DNA from: JAGXQV01 sp964451375
GTDB lineage: Bacteria > Pseudomonadota > Gammaproteobacteria > Burkholderiales > Sulfuricellaceae
Length of the DNA: 64,000 bases
NCBI GenBank assembly: GCA_964451375.1
Contig: CAYVIN010000008.1
Coordinates: 1 to 64,000, forward strand
Direction: 5' to 3'
Shown: positions 1 through 9,900 of the stretch, piece after piece
Layout: the number at the start of each line of letters is the position of its first letter
Numbering within the stretch: the stretch's first letter is position 1
Translations under genes and position numbers: made by a program
The notes under the pieces: model-generated
What the model was told of the DNA's origin: nothing
Database searches by the model: none
The model's input: only the letters and a program-made list of their open reading frames with translations

Positions 1-96
1 CGCCCGAAAAATACCATTGCCATTGACGGGCAGGTTTGTGAAAGATTCGGGCTAGACGGCATTCGCATCTACACCAAAATACAGTCCGCTACCTGA
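1..96 (+). CDS. C-terminal end of an unidentified protein (partial)
   Basis: An open frame enters from the left edge and stops with TGA at 94-96. The 31 visible residues are ordinary in composition and include the stretch IDGQVCERFGLDGIRIY. I do not recognise the family. It may equally be a chance open frame of 32 codons; the next gene starts about 190 bases downstream on the same strand. Confidence 0.35.
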   Translation, partial: RPKNTIAIDGQVCERFGLDGIRIYTKIQSAT

Positions 97-286
97 CATA
101 GAAGCGCCGAATTTCCCACACTGCGTTAATTGACGCCCCCCCCCTCGCAAAGGAAATCTTGGAGCCCAACTGTACACCCCTGCAATTCAAGTCAAAAACA
201 TCGGGAACATTTTGAGACAAATGATTTTTTTATCACCTTATGGTCTAAAATAAGACTGGGAAAAGGCAGATGAAAAGAGGGACATC

Positions 287-1576
287 ATGGATCTGAAAGA
301 TACAATTCTCAATGTCAAGTTGACGAATGCGGGTCTGCCGGTACAGACGGTTACGTCAAGTTCAATCGGCGAAGCGCCTCCGGCGGTGGATCCTTATGCG
401 CCGCCCGCCAGCAGTCTGGTGCAGCTATCCGGGTACGGTAGAGCACTGTCGGCAGTATCCCAATTTTCCAATAGCCTCCAGACCACCCCGACACAAACGT
501 TTACCGGCATAAGTTCCACTCCGGGCGTCGTCACCACCCCGGCTTCAACGAGTTCCACTACACGGGCAACCTATAACGTTGATGTCACTCAACTGGCTCA
601 AGCGCAGCAAACAACCAGCGCCTATTTCGGCGACCCGACAGCCGCCTATTTTTCCCCCGGCAATTTTTCCATACAATCCAGTTCCGGCAGCACATCAGTA
701 ACGGTTGGGACGGGTTCGTTAAACGGCATTGCTTCGGCCATAAACAGCGCCAATGCAGGTGTTACCGCCGCCGTTCAGTCAGACAGCTTCGGATATAAGC
801 TGGTGTTGACGGGGAAACAGACAGGGGCTGCCAATACGTTTTCCGTCAGTGCATCGCCGAGTGATCCCTTCGGTTGGAACAAGGATCTTGGAACTCTCGC
901 GCTTAGCCAGTCGCAGGCCGCAGGTGATGCCAGTTATTCCGTCAACAGCACCCCGGCAACCAGCGCCAGCAATCAAAATATCGAGATCAGCACCGGCGTT
1001 ACCGCGAACCTGATCGGCGTTGGTACGTCTCAAATAACCATTGCGCCGAATTACCAAAGTGCGTTAACCAACGCGCAAGGGCTGATTTCCCAATACAATG
1101 TCCTGCGGGGGAACGTCAATCAATTGACCGGCACTAGTGGACAACTCAACGGCGATAGCACCGCAACCCAGCTTTCCACGGATTTGTACAACACCACGCA
1201 AGCCACCCTGAGCAATCCAGGTTCTGCATTAACAACCTTTGCGCAGCTTGGCATCACGGCCGCGTCTCAAACCAGTCCGCTGTCCCTGAACACCACCACA
1301 CTACAGGCGGCCTTTAATAGCGATCCTTTGGGGACTTCCAACTTACTGGATCAGATCAGGCAGAGCTTTACCAATCTGGCGCAGAGTTATGGTGGAACCA
1401 GCGGTACGTTGCAAACCCAGAGCAACACCGTAATGACCAATATCCTTCAAGGAATTCAGACGGTTTTGGGGAGTGGTAGCGGGGTGCCGCAATCGGCGGG
1501 GATCAATATTTACCAGAACGAACTGTTGTTCAATTCGATGCAATCCCAGTATTCCGGTATTTCGCTATTTGTCTAA
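287..1576 (+). CDS. FliD-like flagellar cap / hook-associated protein
   Basis: A 429-residue Ser/Thr/Gln-rich secreted-type protein. Residues about 95-110 (YNVDVTQLAQAQQ) match the start of the FliD N-terminal domain, and 145-185 (LNGIASAINSANAGVTAAV, then a LVLTGKQTGAANTF-like segment) match its conserved filament-cap core. The C-terminal third resembles FliD_C with repeated QT/QS heptad-like helices. FliD caps the growing filament and is exported by the flagellar type III apparatus. Unlike usual FliD, the first ~85 residues are a unique low-complexity Pro/Ser/Thr segment instead of the short helix that normally starts with a GSGLD-type motif. A GAGGG ribosome site sits 6-7 bases before ATG 287. 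No other flagellar gene is nearby, so it may be an orphan cap or an adhesin-like relative. Confidence 0.7.
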   Translation: MDLKDTILNVKLTNAGLPVQTVTSSSIGEAPPAVDPYAPPASSLVQLSGYGRALSAVSQFSNSLQTTPTQTFTGISSTPGVVTTPASTSSTTRATYNVDVTQLAQAQQTTSAYFGDPTAAYFSPGNFSIQSSSGSTSVTVGTGSLNGIASAINSANAGVTAAVQSDSFGYKLVLTGKQTGAANTFSVSASPSDPFGWNKDLGTLALSQSQAAGDASYSVNSTPATSASNQNIEISTGVTANLIGVGTSQITIAPNYQSALTNAQGLISQYNVLRGNVNQLTGTSGQLNGDSTATQLSTDLYNTTQATLSNPGSALTTFAQLGITAASQTSPLSLNTTTLQAAFNSDPLGTSNLLDQIRQSFTNLAQSYGGTSGTLQTQSNTVMTNILQGIQTVLGSGSGVPQSAGINIYQNELLFNSMQSQYSGISLFV

Positions 1577-1627
1577 CACTTCGTTCCGATCATCCATCAA
1601 CGACGCTTGCCATCAGGCGCGTTTGAA

Positions 1628-1671
1628 GAAAAAAAAGCCCGGACATCACAACGTCCGGGCTTTTTTGTTTT
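1628..1671. terminator. Bidirectional intrinsic terminator
   Basis: A perfect 8-bp stem, GCCCGGAC (1637-1644) and GTCCGGGC (1653-1660), encloses an 8-base loop. It is flanked by an A-tract on the left and T6GT5 on the right. It can end transcripts from both converging genes, the FliD-like gene on plus and the CZB gene on minus. Confidence 0.92.
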
Positions 1672-1679
1672 TGATCGAA

Positions 1680-2027
1680 TTACTTGGCTTCTTTTTTTAG
1701 TTCCATAATTGCAGTCACGGTTTCCTTGGATGCTGCGGCAAACGGCCCTGCAAGCATCGACTTGGCTGACGATTTATCGCCACCCTCAACCTTTTTGATC
1801 ACATCCGCTGCGCAACGGTGGAAGTTGGCGTGTTTGGCCACCAAGTCCTTGTAATGGGGCTTGGTGTTGAACTTGGCGCCCTCGCCATATATCCATTTCC
1901 CCAAATCGCACAGATTATCCTTACATACGGTATCACTCTTGAGTTGTTCTGTGCTGGTGCCATCGATAAACTGGGTCAGGCGGACTTTCCATTTAATATG
2001 TGCCGCAATCGCGTCGTCGAAGTTCAT
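1680..2027 (-). CDS. Free-standing CZB (chemoreceptor zinc-binding) domain protein
   Basis: A 115-residue protein that is essentially one CZB domain. The expected zinc ligands are visible: His10 in AAHIKWK, Cys40 in CDLGKWIYG, and His66/His70 in KHANFH. CZB domains bind zinc with high affinity and regulate chemoreceptors or diguanylate cyclases. Here the domain is a separate cytoplasmic polypeptide, with no signal peptide, and lies downstream of a chemoreceptor on the same strand, which suggests it senses zinc or redox state for that receptor or a c-di-GMP enzyme. A long palindrome separates it from the chemoreceptor, so co-transcription is uncertain. A GGAGA-type site precedes the ATG. Confidence 0.88.
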   Translation of the reverse strand: MNFDDAIAAHIKWKVRLTQFIDGTSTEQLKSDTVCKDNLCDLGKWIYGEGAKFNTKPHYKDLVAKHANFHRCAADVIKKVEGGDKSSAKSMLAGPFAAASKETVTAIMELKKEAK

Positions 2028-2064
2028 GCAGGTCTCCTCTCGTTAAAAAAATAATCATCGCTAT

Positions 2065-2228
2065 ATATACCGTGCCTCGCCACAATTTACCGATTTATCC
2101 ATCGTCTGGCGGGTGCGCTGCTGCGTTGCAAATCGCTTGTGCGGTGCAGCCACACCGCGCAATTTGCGCCTTGCATCGCATCCCGCCAGACGCGGCTAAA
2201 TCGCCAAATCGCGACGAGGCAAGGTATA
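2065..2228. repeat. Long imperfect palindrome (MITE-like)
   Basis: The two ~80-base halves are imperfect reverse complements. The left half runs TATACCGTGCCTCGCC... then CGTCTGGCGGG (2103-2113); the right half contains CCCGCCAGACG (2182-2192) and ends GCGACGAGGCAAGGTATA (2228). It fills almost the whole gap between the chemoreceptor stop and the CZB gene. The RNA would fold into a long hairpin. No coding capacity is credible. Confidence 0.8.
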
Positions 2229-2234
2229 AAAAAT

Positions 2235-3860
2235 TCAGGTTTTGAAACGACCAACAACATTTTGCATGTTTATCGCCAGTTCTTCCAGCAGGCGAATGGT
2301 ATTCGCCGTTTCCTGGAACGCCTGGCTGTTTTCCTCGGAAAGGCGGGCGATACTCTCTACCTTATGAGCATTCTCCGCATTCGCCTGACTTTGCTCCTTG
2401 AGAGAAACCGAGATTTCGCTGACTGCATCAACAACCTGCTGCACTCCCGACTTGATCTGATTAATCGCTTCTCCGGCTTGATGAGCCAACGCGGTGCCCT
2501 CATTAACCCGTTCCACACCCGACACCATGCTGTGGATTGCCAGCTTGGTGCCGCTCTGGATTTTCCCGATCATCGAAGCGATTTCCTGTGTTGAATTGGC
2601 GGTACGTTCGGCCAGCTTCCTCACCTCATCCGCAACGACCGCGAAACCACGTCCCTGTTCACCCGCACGCGCCGCCTCAATAGCCGCATTCAATGCCAAC
2701 AAATTGGTCTGGTCGGCGATTTCCTTGATAACGTTGACGATTGCGGAAATCTGATCGGATTGTTTACCCAAATCTTGCAGGATTTGCGAGGAATCACTCA
2801 CTGCAACGGTGATTTTGCCCATTTCATCGGCAGCCTTGTGAATAATATCGCCGCCATGAGAGGAAAGATCATGCGATTGGCGGGAAACGTCCTGAACCTG
2901 TTCCGCCTGACCGGCTACGCCGTCAATGTTGTAGGTCATGATTTCAACCTGGGCCGCCATCGAATAGGCTTCCGAACTCTGCACCTGGGAATTTGCGGCA
3001 ACTTGGGCGGAGACACTGGCCAGACTGTTGGTGGTAGTAAGGACTTGTTCCGAACTGGCCTGCACTTCCTGAATAATGCCGTGCAGCTTGTCCATAAAGA
3101 CGTTAAAAACCCGTGACACATCGCTGATTTCATCGCGCCCATCAACAGCCAATCGACGGGTCAGATCACCTTCGCCGTGAGCAATATCACTCAAGCCCGC
3201 AGACACATATTGCAGCGGACGGGTCACCGAACGAGTAATAAACACGAAAACAAACAGGATCACCGGAATCAGCAACCCCAGCGCAACCAAAACAATCTGA
3301 AAGCCAAAATTGCGCACCGTCGCATTCACCTTGTCGAGTGAAATGCGCATACTGACCGCACCCAGCACGGTTCCTTCGGGAACAACATGGCAAGTCAAAC
3401 AATCCTTGCCCAGATAATTTTTCGATGCCGGTGCAGGAATTACCGCGCGCAGACTTTCCCCGTTTCCATCATTAACGACTTGAAAATAAGGTTTCCCGGT
3501 CTGCATGACCTGCTGCTCAATGGCGTCGGTTTTGCTCTCGCCAGCTTCACCGGGGCCAAAGAACCGGGATACGCCATCCCCGCGTATCACCCGCAATTCA
3601 CGAACATCCTGGGATTGACGAATCTGATCCAGATATACGGCCCGCTGGCCGATGGTGCCGGTAATCATCATCCCGGTCAGACTGGCCATGGTCATGCGAT
3701 GTACGCTTTGGGAAAAGTCGCGAGCCTGTTCTATTGCGGTGTTACGTTGTTCATTGGTCGCCCACAGGATCATCCCAGCCCACGCCAGCACCAGGATCAG
3801 GGATATGCCGACAACCAGACGCACCCATATTTTCAGGTCACGTATTTTTTTCATCTTCAA
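2235..3860 (-). CDS. Methyl-accepting chemotaxis protein with a periplasmic c-type haem motif
   Basis: A 541-residue transmembrane chemoreceptor. Membrane helix 1 is about residues 14-34, the periplasmic sensor 35-187, helix 2 about 188-209, HAMP about 210-263, and the signalling domain runs to the end with the canonical hairpin tip (EIADQTNLLALNAAIEAARA). The sensor carries CLTCH (Cys154-Cys157-His158), a CxxCH covalent haem site, in a setting (KDCLTCH followed by GTVLGAVS) like the DUF3365/Tll0287-type haem PAS-like domains. It is therefore probably a redox- or gas-sensing chemoreceptor signalling to CheA/CheW, which are not in this window. No CheB/CheR-binding pentapeptide is visible at the C-terminus. 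Confidence 0.9.
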   Translation of the reverse strand: MKMKKIRDLKIWVRLVVGISLILVLAWAGMILWATNEQRNTAIEQARDFSQSVHRMTMASLTGMMITGTIGQRAVYLDQIRQSQDVRELRVIRGDGVSRFFGPGEAGESKTDAIEQQVMQTGKPYFQVVNDGNGESLRAVIPAPASKNYLGKDCLTCHVVPEGTVLGAVSMRISLDKVNATVRNFGFQIVLVALGLLIPVILFVFVFITRSVTRPLQYVSAGLSDIAHGEGDLTRRLAVDGRDEISDVSRVFNVFMDKLHGIIQEVQASSEQVLTTTNSLASVSAQVAANSQVQSSEAYSMAAQVEIMTYNIDGVAGQAEQVQDVSRQSHDLSSHGGDIIHKAADEMGKITVAVSDSSQILQDLGKQSDQISAIVNVIKEIADQTNLLALNAAIEAARAGEQGRGFAVVADEVRKLAERTANSTQEIASMIGKIQSGTKLAIHSMVSGVERVNEGTALAHQAGEAINQIKSGVQQVVDAVSEISVSLKEQSQANAENAHKVESIARLSEENSQAFQETANTIRLLEELAINMQNVVGRFKT

Positions 3861-4082
3861 CCACCTCTGTATATTTTTTTGGCTCTTGACGGTCTTGAAC
3901 GGGATTATCTATTTGGCCTAGCTCTTCTTTTTGGCCATTTCCCCTGCTTCCGGCAATATTAGGCTAATCACAGCGAAAAAAAAGCAATTGGGCGGCAAAT
4001 CCCGGAATTATTTTTGCCTGTTTCAGGAAGCCCATGCAAACCGTTTTTTACAGACGCGCCGAATGATACAATTGGCAATTCA

Positions 4083-4158
4083 GCCCCGGTAGCTCAGTGG
4101 ATAGAGCAACCCCCTCCTAAGGGGTAGGTCGGACGTTCGATTCGTCTTCGGGGCGCCA
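4083..4158 (+). tRNA. tRNA-Arg (anticodon CCT)
   Basis: A complete 76-base cloverleaf with encoded CCA. Acceptor GCCCCGG pairs with TCGGGGC, the D stem is GCTC/GAGC, anticodon stem ACCCC/GGGGT encloses loop CTCCTAA, and T loop is TTCGATT. The anticodon CCT decodes the rare AGG arginine codon. It sits alone between the chemoreceptor and the first TonB-receptor operon. Confidence 0.96.
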
Positions 4159-4247
4159 CTCAAATAAGAACAACAAATTGCCAGGCGTTGTTAAATGCCG
4201 CGCGCGCGCCTGAATCACCTGAAATTGCCTAATTGGAGAGATGTCGC

Positions 4248-6446
4248 ATGACCGATGCTTTTCGCAAGCGCTTGCTCGCTTTGTTGATTCCGGCCTTGTT
4301 TTCCACGGGGGAGGCCTTTGCCGGCGAAGAGGAGCAAGTGCTCCAACTGCTGCCACTATCGCTTGAAGAACTGTTCGCCACCAAGGTGATGACTGCGTCG
4401 CGTCGTATGGAAGCCCGCGAACAAACGCCGGCGCATATCCTGGTGTACACCCGCGAGCAGATTCGCGAACGCCGCTACAACAACCTCGCCGACTTGCTGG
4501 AAGACCTTCCCGGCGTAGATTTTCAGCGCGGCACCCGGTCGTCGCAATACAACTACTTCACCTTTCAGGGACAAATCAGCAACGTCAAGCTGATCATCCT
4601 GCTTGACGGCGTCCGTATCGACAACCCGGTAGGCGGCTCAATCCCCATTGCGGAAAATTTCTCACTGTTTCACGCCAAGCAGGTGGAAGTTTTATACGGC
4701 CCTGCGGCTGCCCTGTATGGTGCGGACGCCATGGCGGGGGTGATCAACATCATTACCGAGCGTCCTGAAGGGAAACCGACCGCCACCGTAAAATACAGCG
4801 GCGGTTCCTTTGATACACAGGAAGGTTCGCTACTTGCCTCGACCCCGGTTGGGGACGAATCCGGCCTTACCGTGGGGGTCAATCGTCAACGCTCGGGGCG
4901 CGCCTCGCTCGACCAATATTACCCGGGACAATTTCCCAAGGTTGACGCCAAAACATTTTCCGGCGTTACCGCCATCCCCGCCGCCAAACGCGAGGATTAC
5001 TCGGGCGGCCCGACGGGTGGGGAAAGCGATTACCTGCGTCTGGATGTGGGTAAACAATTCACCTTCGGCTATTACCGCAATCTCTTCCATAGCCTGACCA
5101 GTACCGGCGACACCTCGAAAAACGCAGTTTATTCACCGGATGTTCAGGTTCGCAACGAAATTCAGACCTTCTACGGCAAGGCCCGCTTCAACTGGACGCC
5201 GAACCTTTCCGGGGAACTGCTGATCGACCATTCCGAATGGGAAGTTGATCCGCAGTCGCGCTACTACAACATCTACACCGATTTCCGCGATGTCGGCTAC
5301 CTGTACAGCGCCGGACGGCGGCGCGGCATCGAGCAGAACGTCACCTGGCAGGCCGATGAAAGCCATGTCATCCAGGCCGGCGCCGGATTCAAGGACTACC
5401 ACGCGGTGGTTTCACCCAATCTGCCTACGCCCTATGTCAGCGGTCAGCAATACGTCTATCCCAGCACCACGCTGCCAATCACCATCACCTCGATGGATTA
5501 CAGCAATCAATCCGCCTATGCGCAGTGGCAGGCGCAATGGACGCCGGTATTGTCCACCACTGCCGGGGTGCGCTACGACCATCATTCGGTTTACGGCGGC
5601 AGCACCAACCCACGAGTCGGCATCGTCTGGCAGAACCAGCCCGGCAGCTTCATCAAGCTGCTTTATGGCGAAGCGTTCCGCGCCCCCTCGCCGGACGAAT
5701 TCCTGAATGCCTACGGCACGTTCAGCGGGGCCAAGCAGGGCGATCGGTACGTCGGCAGCAATTTCCGCGCGACCAACCTCAACCTCAAGCCGGAAAAAGC
5801 CCGCGAATTGTCGCTGACCTGGGACTGGAGGCCACGCAACGACTTCAATCTGGTGACCAATGCCTACGTGACCCGCGTCACCGACGTGATCGTCACCCAG
5901 AACGACGCCACGCCCATCCAGTACATCCCCGGCGCGCTGCTCACCAGCACCTCGATGAAGGCCAACAACGGCGTGGATCGTTATTACGGGCTGGACATTG
6001 CGCCGCAATGGCGGGTTCCGCTGGGAGAAGGCTGGAATGTTGACCTGTGGGGCAGCTACAGCTACACCCAAGGAACGATGCAGGAGGCTAGCGGCGGCGT
6101 GGAATGGGATCAATCCTTGATCGCCACCCACAAGGCCAAATTGGGCGCAACGTTCCGGCAGCGCGACTGGCTGACGATCACCGCACGGATGCAGGCAACC
6201 GGCCCGGTGACTACCGGTCGCAAGATCGGCAATAGCGGCGACCGTATCGAAGCTCCTGGTTATGCTGTCGCCAGTCTGCATTTCGGCTTCCACAAACTGG
6301 CTGACCGCAAACTGTCGGCCTACGTGGATATCTACAATCTCTTCGATCGCCGCTACTACGCTGCACACGGAAGCGCCAGCACCACCTTCGTGCAGATGCC
6401 CCAGCCGCCGCGTAGTCTGGGCGTATCGCTGGAGTATAAATTCTAG
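4248..6446 (+). CDS. TonB-dependent receptor-like outer-membrane protein of a sensory operon
   Basis: A 732-residue outer-membrane protein. ATG 4248 is preferred over TTG 4233 because GGAGAG (4235-4240) lies 7 bases before it and a signal peptide follows (cleavage after EAFA). A plug domain (about 50-165; DLLEDLPGVDF, LDGVRID, GPAAALYGADAMAGVINII) precedes a 22-strand-type barrel ending in an aromatic residue (SLEYKF). The mature N-terminus carries LSLEELFATKVMTASRR, shared in pattern with the second receptor at 47431. The gene leads a tight operon with a YfiR-family protein (13 bases downstream), a CHASE8 hybrid kinase and a GGDEF cyclase, so it probably acts as a surface sensor rather than, or as well as, a nutrient importer. 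The ligand is unknown. Confidence 0.9.
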   Translation: MTDAFRKRLLALLIPALFSTGEAFAGEEEQVLQLLPLSLEELFATKVMTASRRMEAREQTPAHILVYTREQIRERRYNNLADLLEDLPGVDFQRGTRSSQYNYFTFQGQISNVKLIILLDGVRIDNPVGGSIPIAENFSLFHAKQVEVLYGPAAALYGADAMAGVINIITERPEGKPTATVKYSGGSFDTQEGSLLASTPVGDESGLTVGVNRQRSGRASLDQYYPGQFPKVDAKTFSGVTAIPAAKREDYSGGPTGGESDYLRLDVGKQFTFGYYRNLFHSLTSTGDTSKNAVYSPDVQVRNEIQTFYGKARFNWTPNLSGELLIDHSEWEVDPQSRYYNIYTDFRDVGYLYSAGRRRGIEQNVTWQADESHVIQAGAGFKDYHAVVSPNLPTPYVSGQQYVYPSTTLPITITSMDYSNQSAYAQWQAQWTPVLSTTAGVRYDHHSVYGGSTNPRVGIVWQNQPGSFIKLLYGEAFRAPSPDEFLNAYGTFSGAKQGDRYVGSNFRATNLNLKPEKARELSLTWDWRPRNDFNLVTNAYVTRVTDVIVTQNDATPIQYIPGALLTSTSMKANNGVDRYYGLDIAPQWRVPLGEGWNVDLWGSYSYTQGTMQEASGGVEWDQSLIATHKAKLGATFRQRDWLTITARMQATGPVTTGRKIGNSGDRIEAPGYAVASLHFGFHKLADRKLSAYVDIYNLFDRRYYAAHGSASTTFVQMPQPPRSLGVSLEYKF

Positions 6447-6459
6447 CCTGTCAATTAAG

Positions 6460-6978
6460 ATGAGAATGGCAAGGCTGCTCGCCGCAACACTGCTGGGACT
6501 GCTCTCCCTTCTCACCCATGCCCAGAGCGGCACGGTGTCCGAGTATGGACTCAAAGCCGTGCTGCTCTTCAAACTGTCGCAATTTGTTTATTGGCCCGCC
6601 GATAAACCGACTGCCACGCCGGTATTATGTGTTCAGGGCAGCAACCCGTTTGGAGGCACCCTGCAACAACTGGTGCGCAACACCGGTATTGCCACCGACA
6701 TCCGCCTGATCGACAACGCCACCGGAACAGCCGGCTGCAATGTCCTCTACATCAGCCGTTCGGAAAGCGCGCAGGTGGAAAACCTCCTGCAACGCCCCGC
6801 CAATCGGAACATCCTCACGGTTTCCGACATTCCCGGCTTCACCCACGCCGGCGGTATGGTGGAGCTGGTTCTGGATGGTGACCGGGTCGCCATCAATCTC
6901 AACCGCAAAGCCGCCCAGCGCCAGGGACTGGACTTCAACGCCCAACTCCTGCGCCTTGCGCAAAAGGTCGAGCAATGA
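6460..6978 (+). CDS. YfiR family (DUF4154) periplasmic signalling protein
   Basis: A 172-residue exported protein with a signal peptide (about 1-22, THA/QS). The DUF4154 pattern is clear: EYGLKAVLLFKLSQFVYWP near the N-terminus, an LCVQG cysteine strand, GCNVLYISRSE, LTVSDIPGF and a C-terminal INLNRKAA/LRLAQKV segment. In Pseudomonas YfiR binds the periplasmic face of the CHASE8 diguanylate cyclase YfiN and represses it. Here the next gene, overlapping by ATGA, encodes a CHASE8 hybrid kinase, so the same periplasmic inhibitor-sensor pairing is likely, with the TonB-type receptor upstream replacing the OmpA-like YfiB. ATG 6460 gives a proper signal peptide; longer upstream starts lie inside the receptor gene. 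Confidence 0.88.
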   Translation: MRMARLLAATLLGLLSLLTHAQSGTVSEYGLKAVLLFKLSQFVYWPADKPTATPVLCVQGSNPFGGTLQQLVRNTGIATDIRLIDNATGTAGCNVLYISRSESAQVENLLQRPANRNILTVSDIPGFTHAGGMVELVLDGDRVAINLNRKAAQRQGLDFNAQLLRLAQKVEQ

Positions 6979-9900
6979 AAGCCGCGCGCCTGGTCAAGCG
7001 AATCGCCCTCGCCTGGGATAGAAAAACCATCCGGGGCAAACTGCTGGCGCTCAGTTCCCTGACCCTGATCATCGCCGCGCTGCTGGTGCTGGCGCTGGTC
7101 GATTACCAGCAACACCGCCTGCTGCGCGGTGAATGGAAAGACACCGTGGACGCGCAGAACCGCCTGGTCGCCACCAATCTGCAAGCCGCCATCAGCTTTT
7201 ACGACAAACGCGAAGCGCGCCGCCTGCTGCATTCCCTGTCCAGCAATCCGGCAGTGTTGCAAGCCCGTGCAGTGATGCCCGACGGCTCGGTGTTCGCCGC
7301 CTACCAAAAGAGCAAGGCGCCGCAGCGCCCGTGGCCGGCGGTTGGCAAGAAAGAGGCCGGGGTGGAGTTTTTCGATGATTATTTGCTCGCTTGGAATCCG
7401 GTGCTGGAAAACAACCAGCCCCAGGCGCGCCTGGAAGTCCTGATTTCCCTGCAAGGTTTCCACGCCGCAATCAGCCGCACCCTGGCCGAGACAGCGGTCA
7501 TTCTGACGCTCGCCCTGCTGGGATTTTTCCTCCTCTCCGGCTATCTGGTGCGGCGCATCTCCGCGCCGATATTGGGCATGAGTGAACTGGTGGGGCGGGT
7601 GGCGCTGGATTCCCAGACTTCGGATCGCGTCGCGGTGGAAAGCCGCGATGAAATCGGGCGGCTCGGCGCGGGGCTCAATATCATGCTCGACACCCTGCAA
7701 TTGCGCGAACGCGAACTGACGCTCTACCGCAATCACCTCGAAGAACTGGTCGAACAACGCACCCACGCCCTCAGCGAAGCCACCGAAGAAGCCCACCGCG
7801 CCAATCTCGCCAAATCCGACTTCCTGGCGCGCATGAGCCATGAAATCCGCACCCCGATGAACGCCATCATCGGCCTCACCCGGCTGGTGCTCAAATCGCG
7901 GCTGGACGCCCAGCAACGCGACTATCTGGAAAAAGTTTCGGCCTCCTCGGAAGCCCTGCTCGGGGTGATCAACGATGTTTTGGATTATTCCAAGATCGAA
8001 GCCGGTAAACTATCCCTGGAAACCATCCCCTTCGACCTCAACCAGATGCTCCACGGGGTTTCCGGCGTCCTCGCCCTGAAAGCCCACTCCAAAGGGCTGG
8101 AACTGCTCTTCCACATCGACCCCGAAGTACCGCGCCGTCTGCTCGGCGACCCGCTACGGTTGGGGCAGATCCTCGTCAACCTCGCCGGCAACGCCGTCAA
8201 ATTTACTGACCAGGGGGAAGTCGCGATTCGTGTCCAACTCAGCGAACGTAACGGCAATCAGGTGCTGGTGCGGTTTTCCGTGCGCGACACCGGCATCGGC
8301 GTACCCACAGAACGCCAGCGCGACCTCTTCACCCCCTTCACCCAGGGCGACGACTCGATTACACGGCGCTTCGGCGGCACCGGCCTGGGGCTGGCGATCT
8401 GCCGCCAGCTCTGCGAAATGATGGGCGGCCAAATCAGCCTGGAAAGCCGACCCGGCGCGGGCAGCACCTTTTCTTTCACGGCGCGTCTGGAAATCGATCA
8501 GGACGGGGCCAATGTCCCGGTGCGCGCCGAGCAGATTTCCGGCCTGCGAGTTTTGGTCGTTGACGACAATGAAAGCACCCGTCTGATCCTCAGCGAAATG
8601 CTGGGTTATCTCAACATGCGCCCGGAAACCTGCGCCAGCGGCGCGGAGGCTCTCGCCAAGCTGGACGCCGCCGCCCAGGCGGGCGACCCGTATCGTCTGG
8701 TGTTGCTGGATTGGCTGATGCCCGGCATCGACGGCATCGAAACCGCGCGCCGCATCAAACGCAGCGACAAGTTACACAGCAATGTCCCGGCGATTCTGAT
8801 GATCACCGCCGGCAGCTACGATATCGTTATCGGCCACATGCAAAGCGCCGGACTATCCCATCTGCTCACCAAGCCGATCAACGAATCCTCGTTACTCGAC
8901 GCCCTCCTCGAAATCCTCGCCGGACACGCGGTGATGGACGCCCAACGTCAGGAACGCCGCCGCCAGCGCGAAATCGCCCCGGATTTGAGCCGCATCCGGG
9001 GGGCGCGCATTCTGCTGGTTGACGATGTGGAACTCAACCGCATGGTGGCGACGGAAATCCTGCGCGACACCGGCGTCCAGATCGACATCGCCTGCAATGG
9101 GCGGGAAGCGCTGGACAAGGTGCTGGATGGCGATTACGCGCTGGTGCTCATGGACATCCAGATGCCGGAAATGGACGGCCTCACCGCGACCCGGGAAATC
9201 CGCTCCCATCCCCGCTTCGCCAATCTCCCCATCATCGCGATGACCGCCCACGCGATGACCGGCGACCGGGAGCGCAGCCTCGCCGCCGGGATGAACGACC
9301 ACCTCACCAAACCCATCGACGCCGATGGACTTATCGCCGCGCTGGTGCGCTGGATCGACCCCGCCGCCGCGCGTGTCGCCGCCCCACCCGCGCCGAGCGA
9401 AGCACACACCGAGGCGGAGATTCCGCCGCTCGACGGCATCGACACGGCGGCAGGCCTGAAAAACACCATGGACAGTCCCGCCCTGTATCGCCGGATACTC
9501 CAGAGTTTCGCCCAGGAATTCGGCAACGTCGCCCAGGATATCCAGACCGCCATCAACAACGGCGCGCTGGAAGAAGCCCGGCGGCGCGCCCATTCCACCA
9601 AATCTTCCGCCGCCACCATCGGCGCGGAAACCCTCGCCGCCCACGCCCGCCTGCTGGAGCAAAAACTCATCGGGGAAATCCCCAGCGAACACGAAATGCT
9701 CGATTTTGCGGCGGAATTGCGCCGCGTCGTCAGCGCACTGGCAACCCTGGTCGAAGCCGAAAAACCCGCCGAACCCACCGCCGGGATAGCCGATCCCGCG
9801 CAAGTCGGCCCGTGTTTCGCCCGTCTGCGCGCCCTGCTGAGCAACGACGACGCAGACGCCGAAAGGGAATTACACGTCCTGGAAAAACTCCTGGGCGGCG

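Noticed and set aside
133..143. C-tract upstream of the FliD-like gene considered as a phase-variable site
   Set aside because: It is about 140 bases from the start codon and not positioned in a recognisable promoter; a single sequence gives no sign of length variation.
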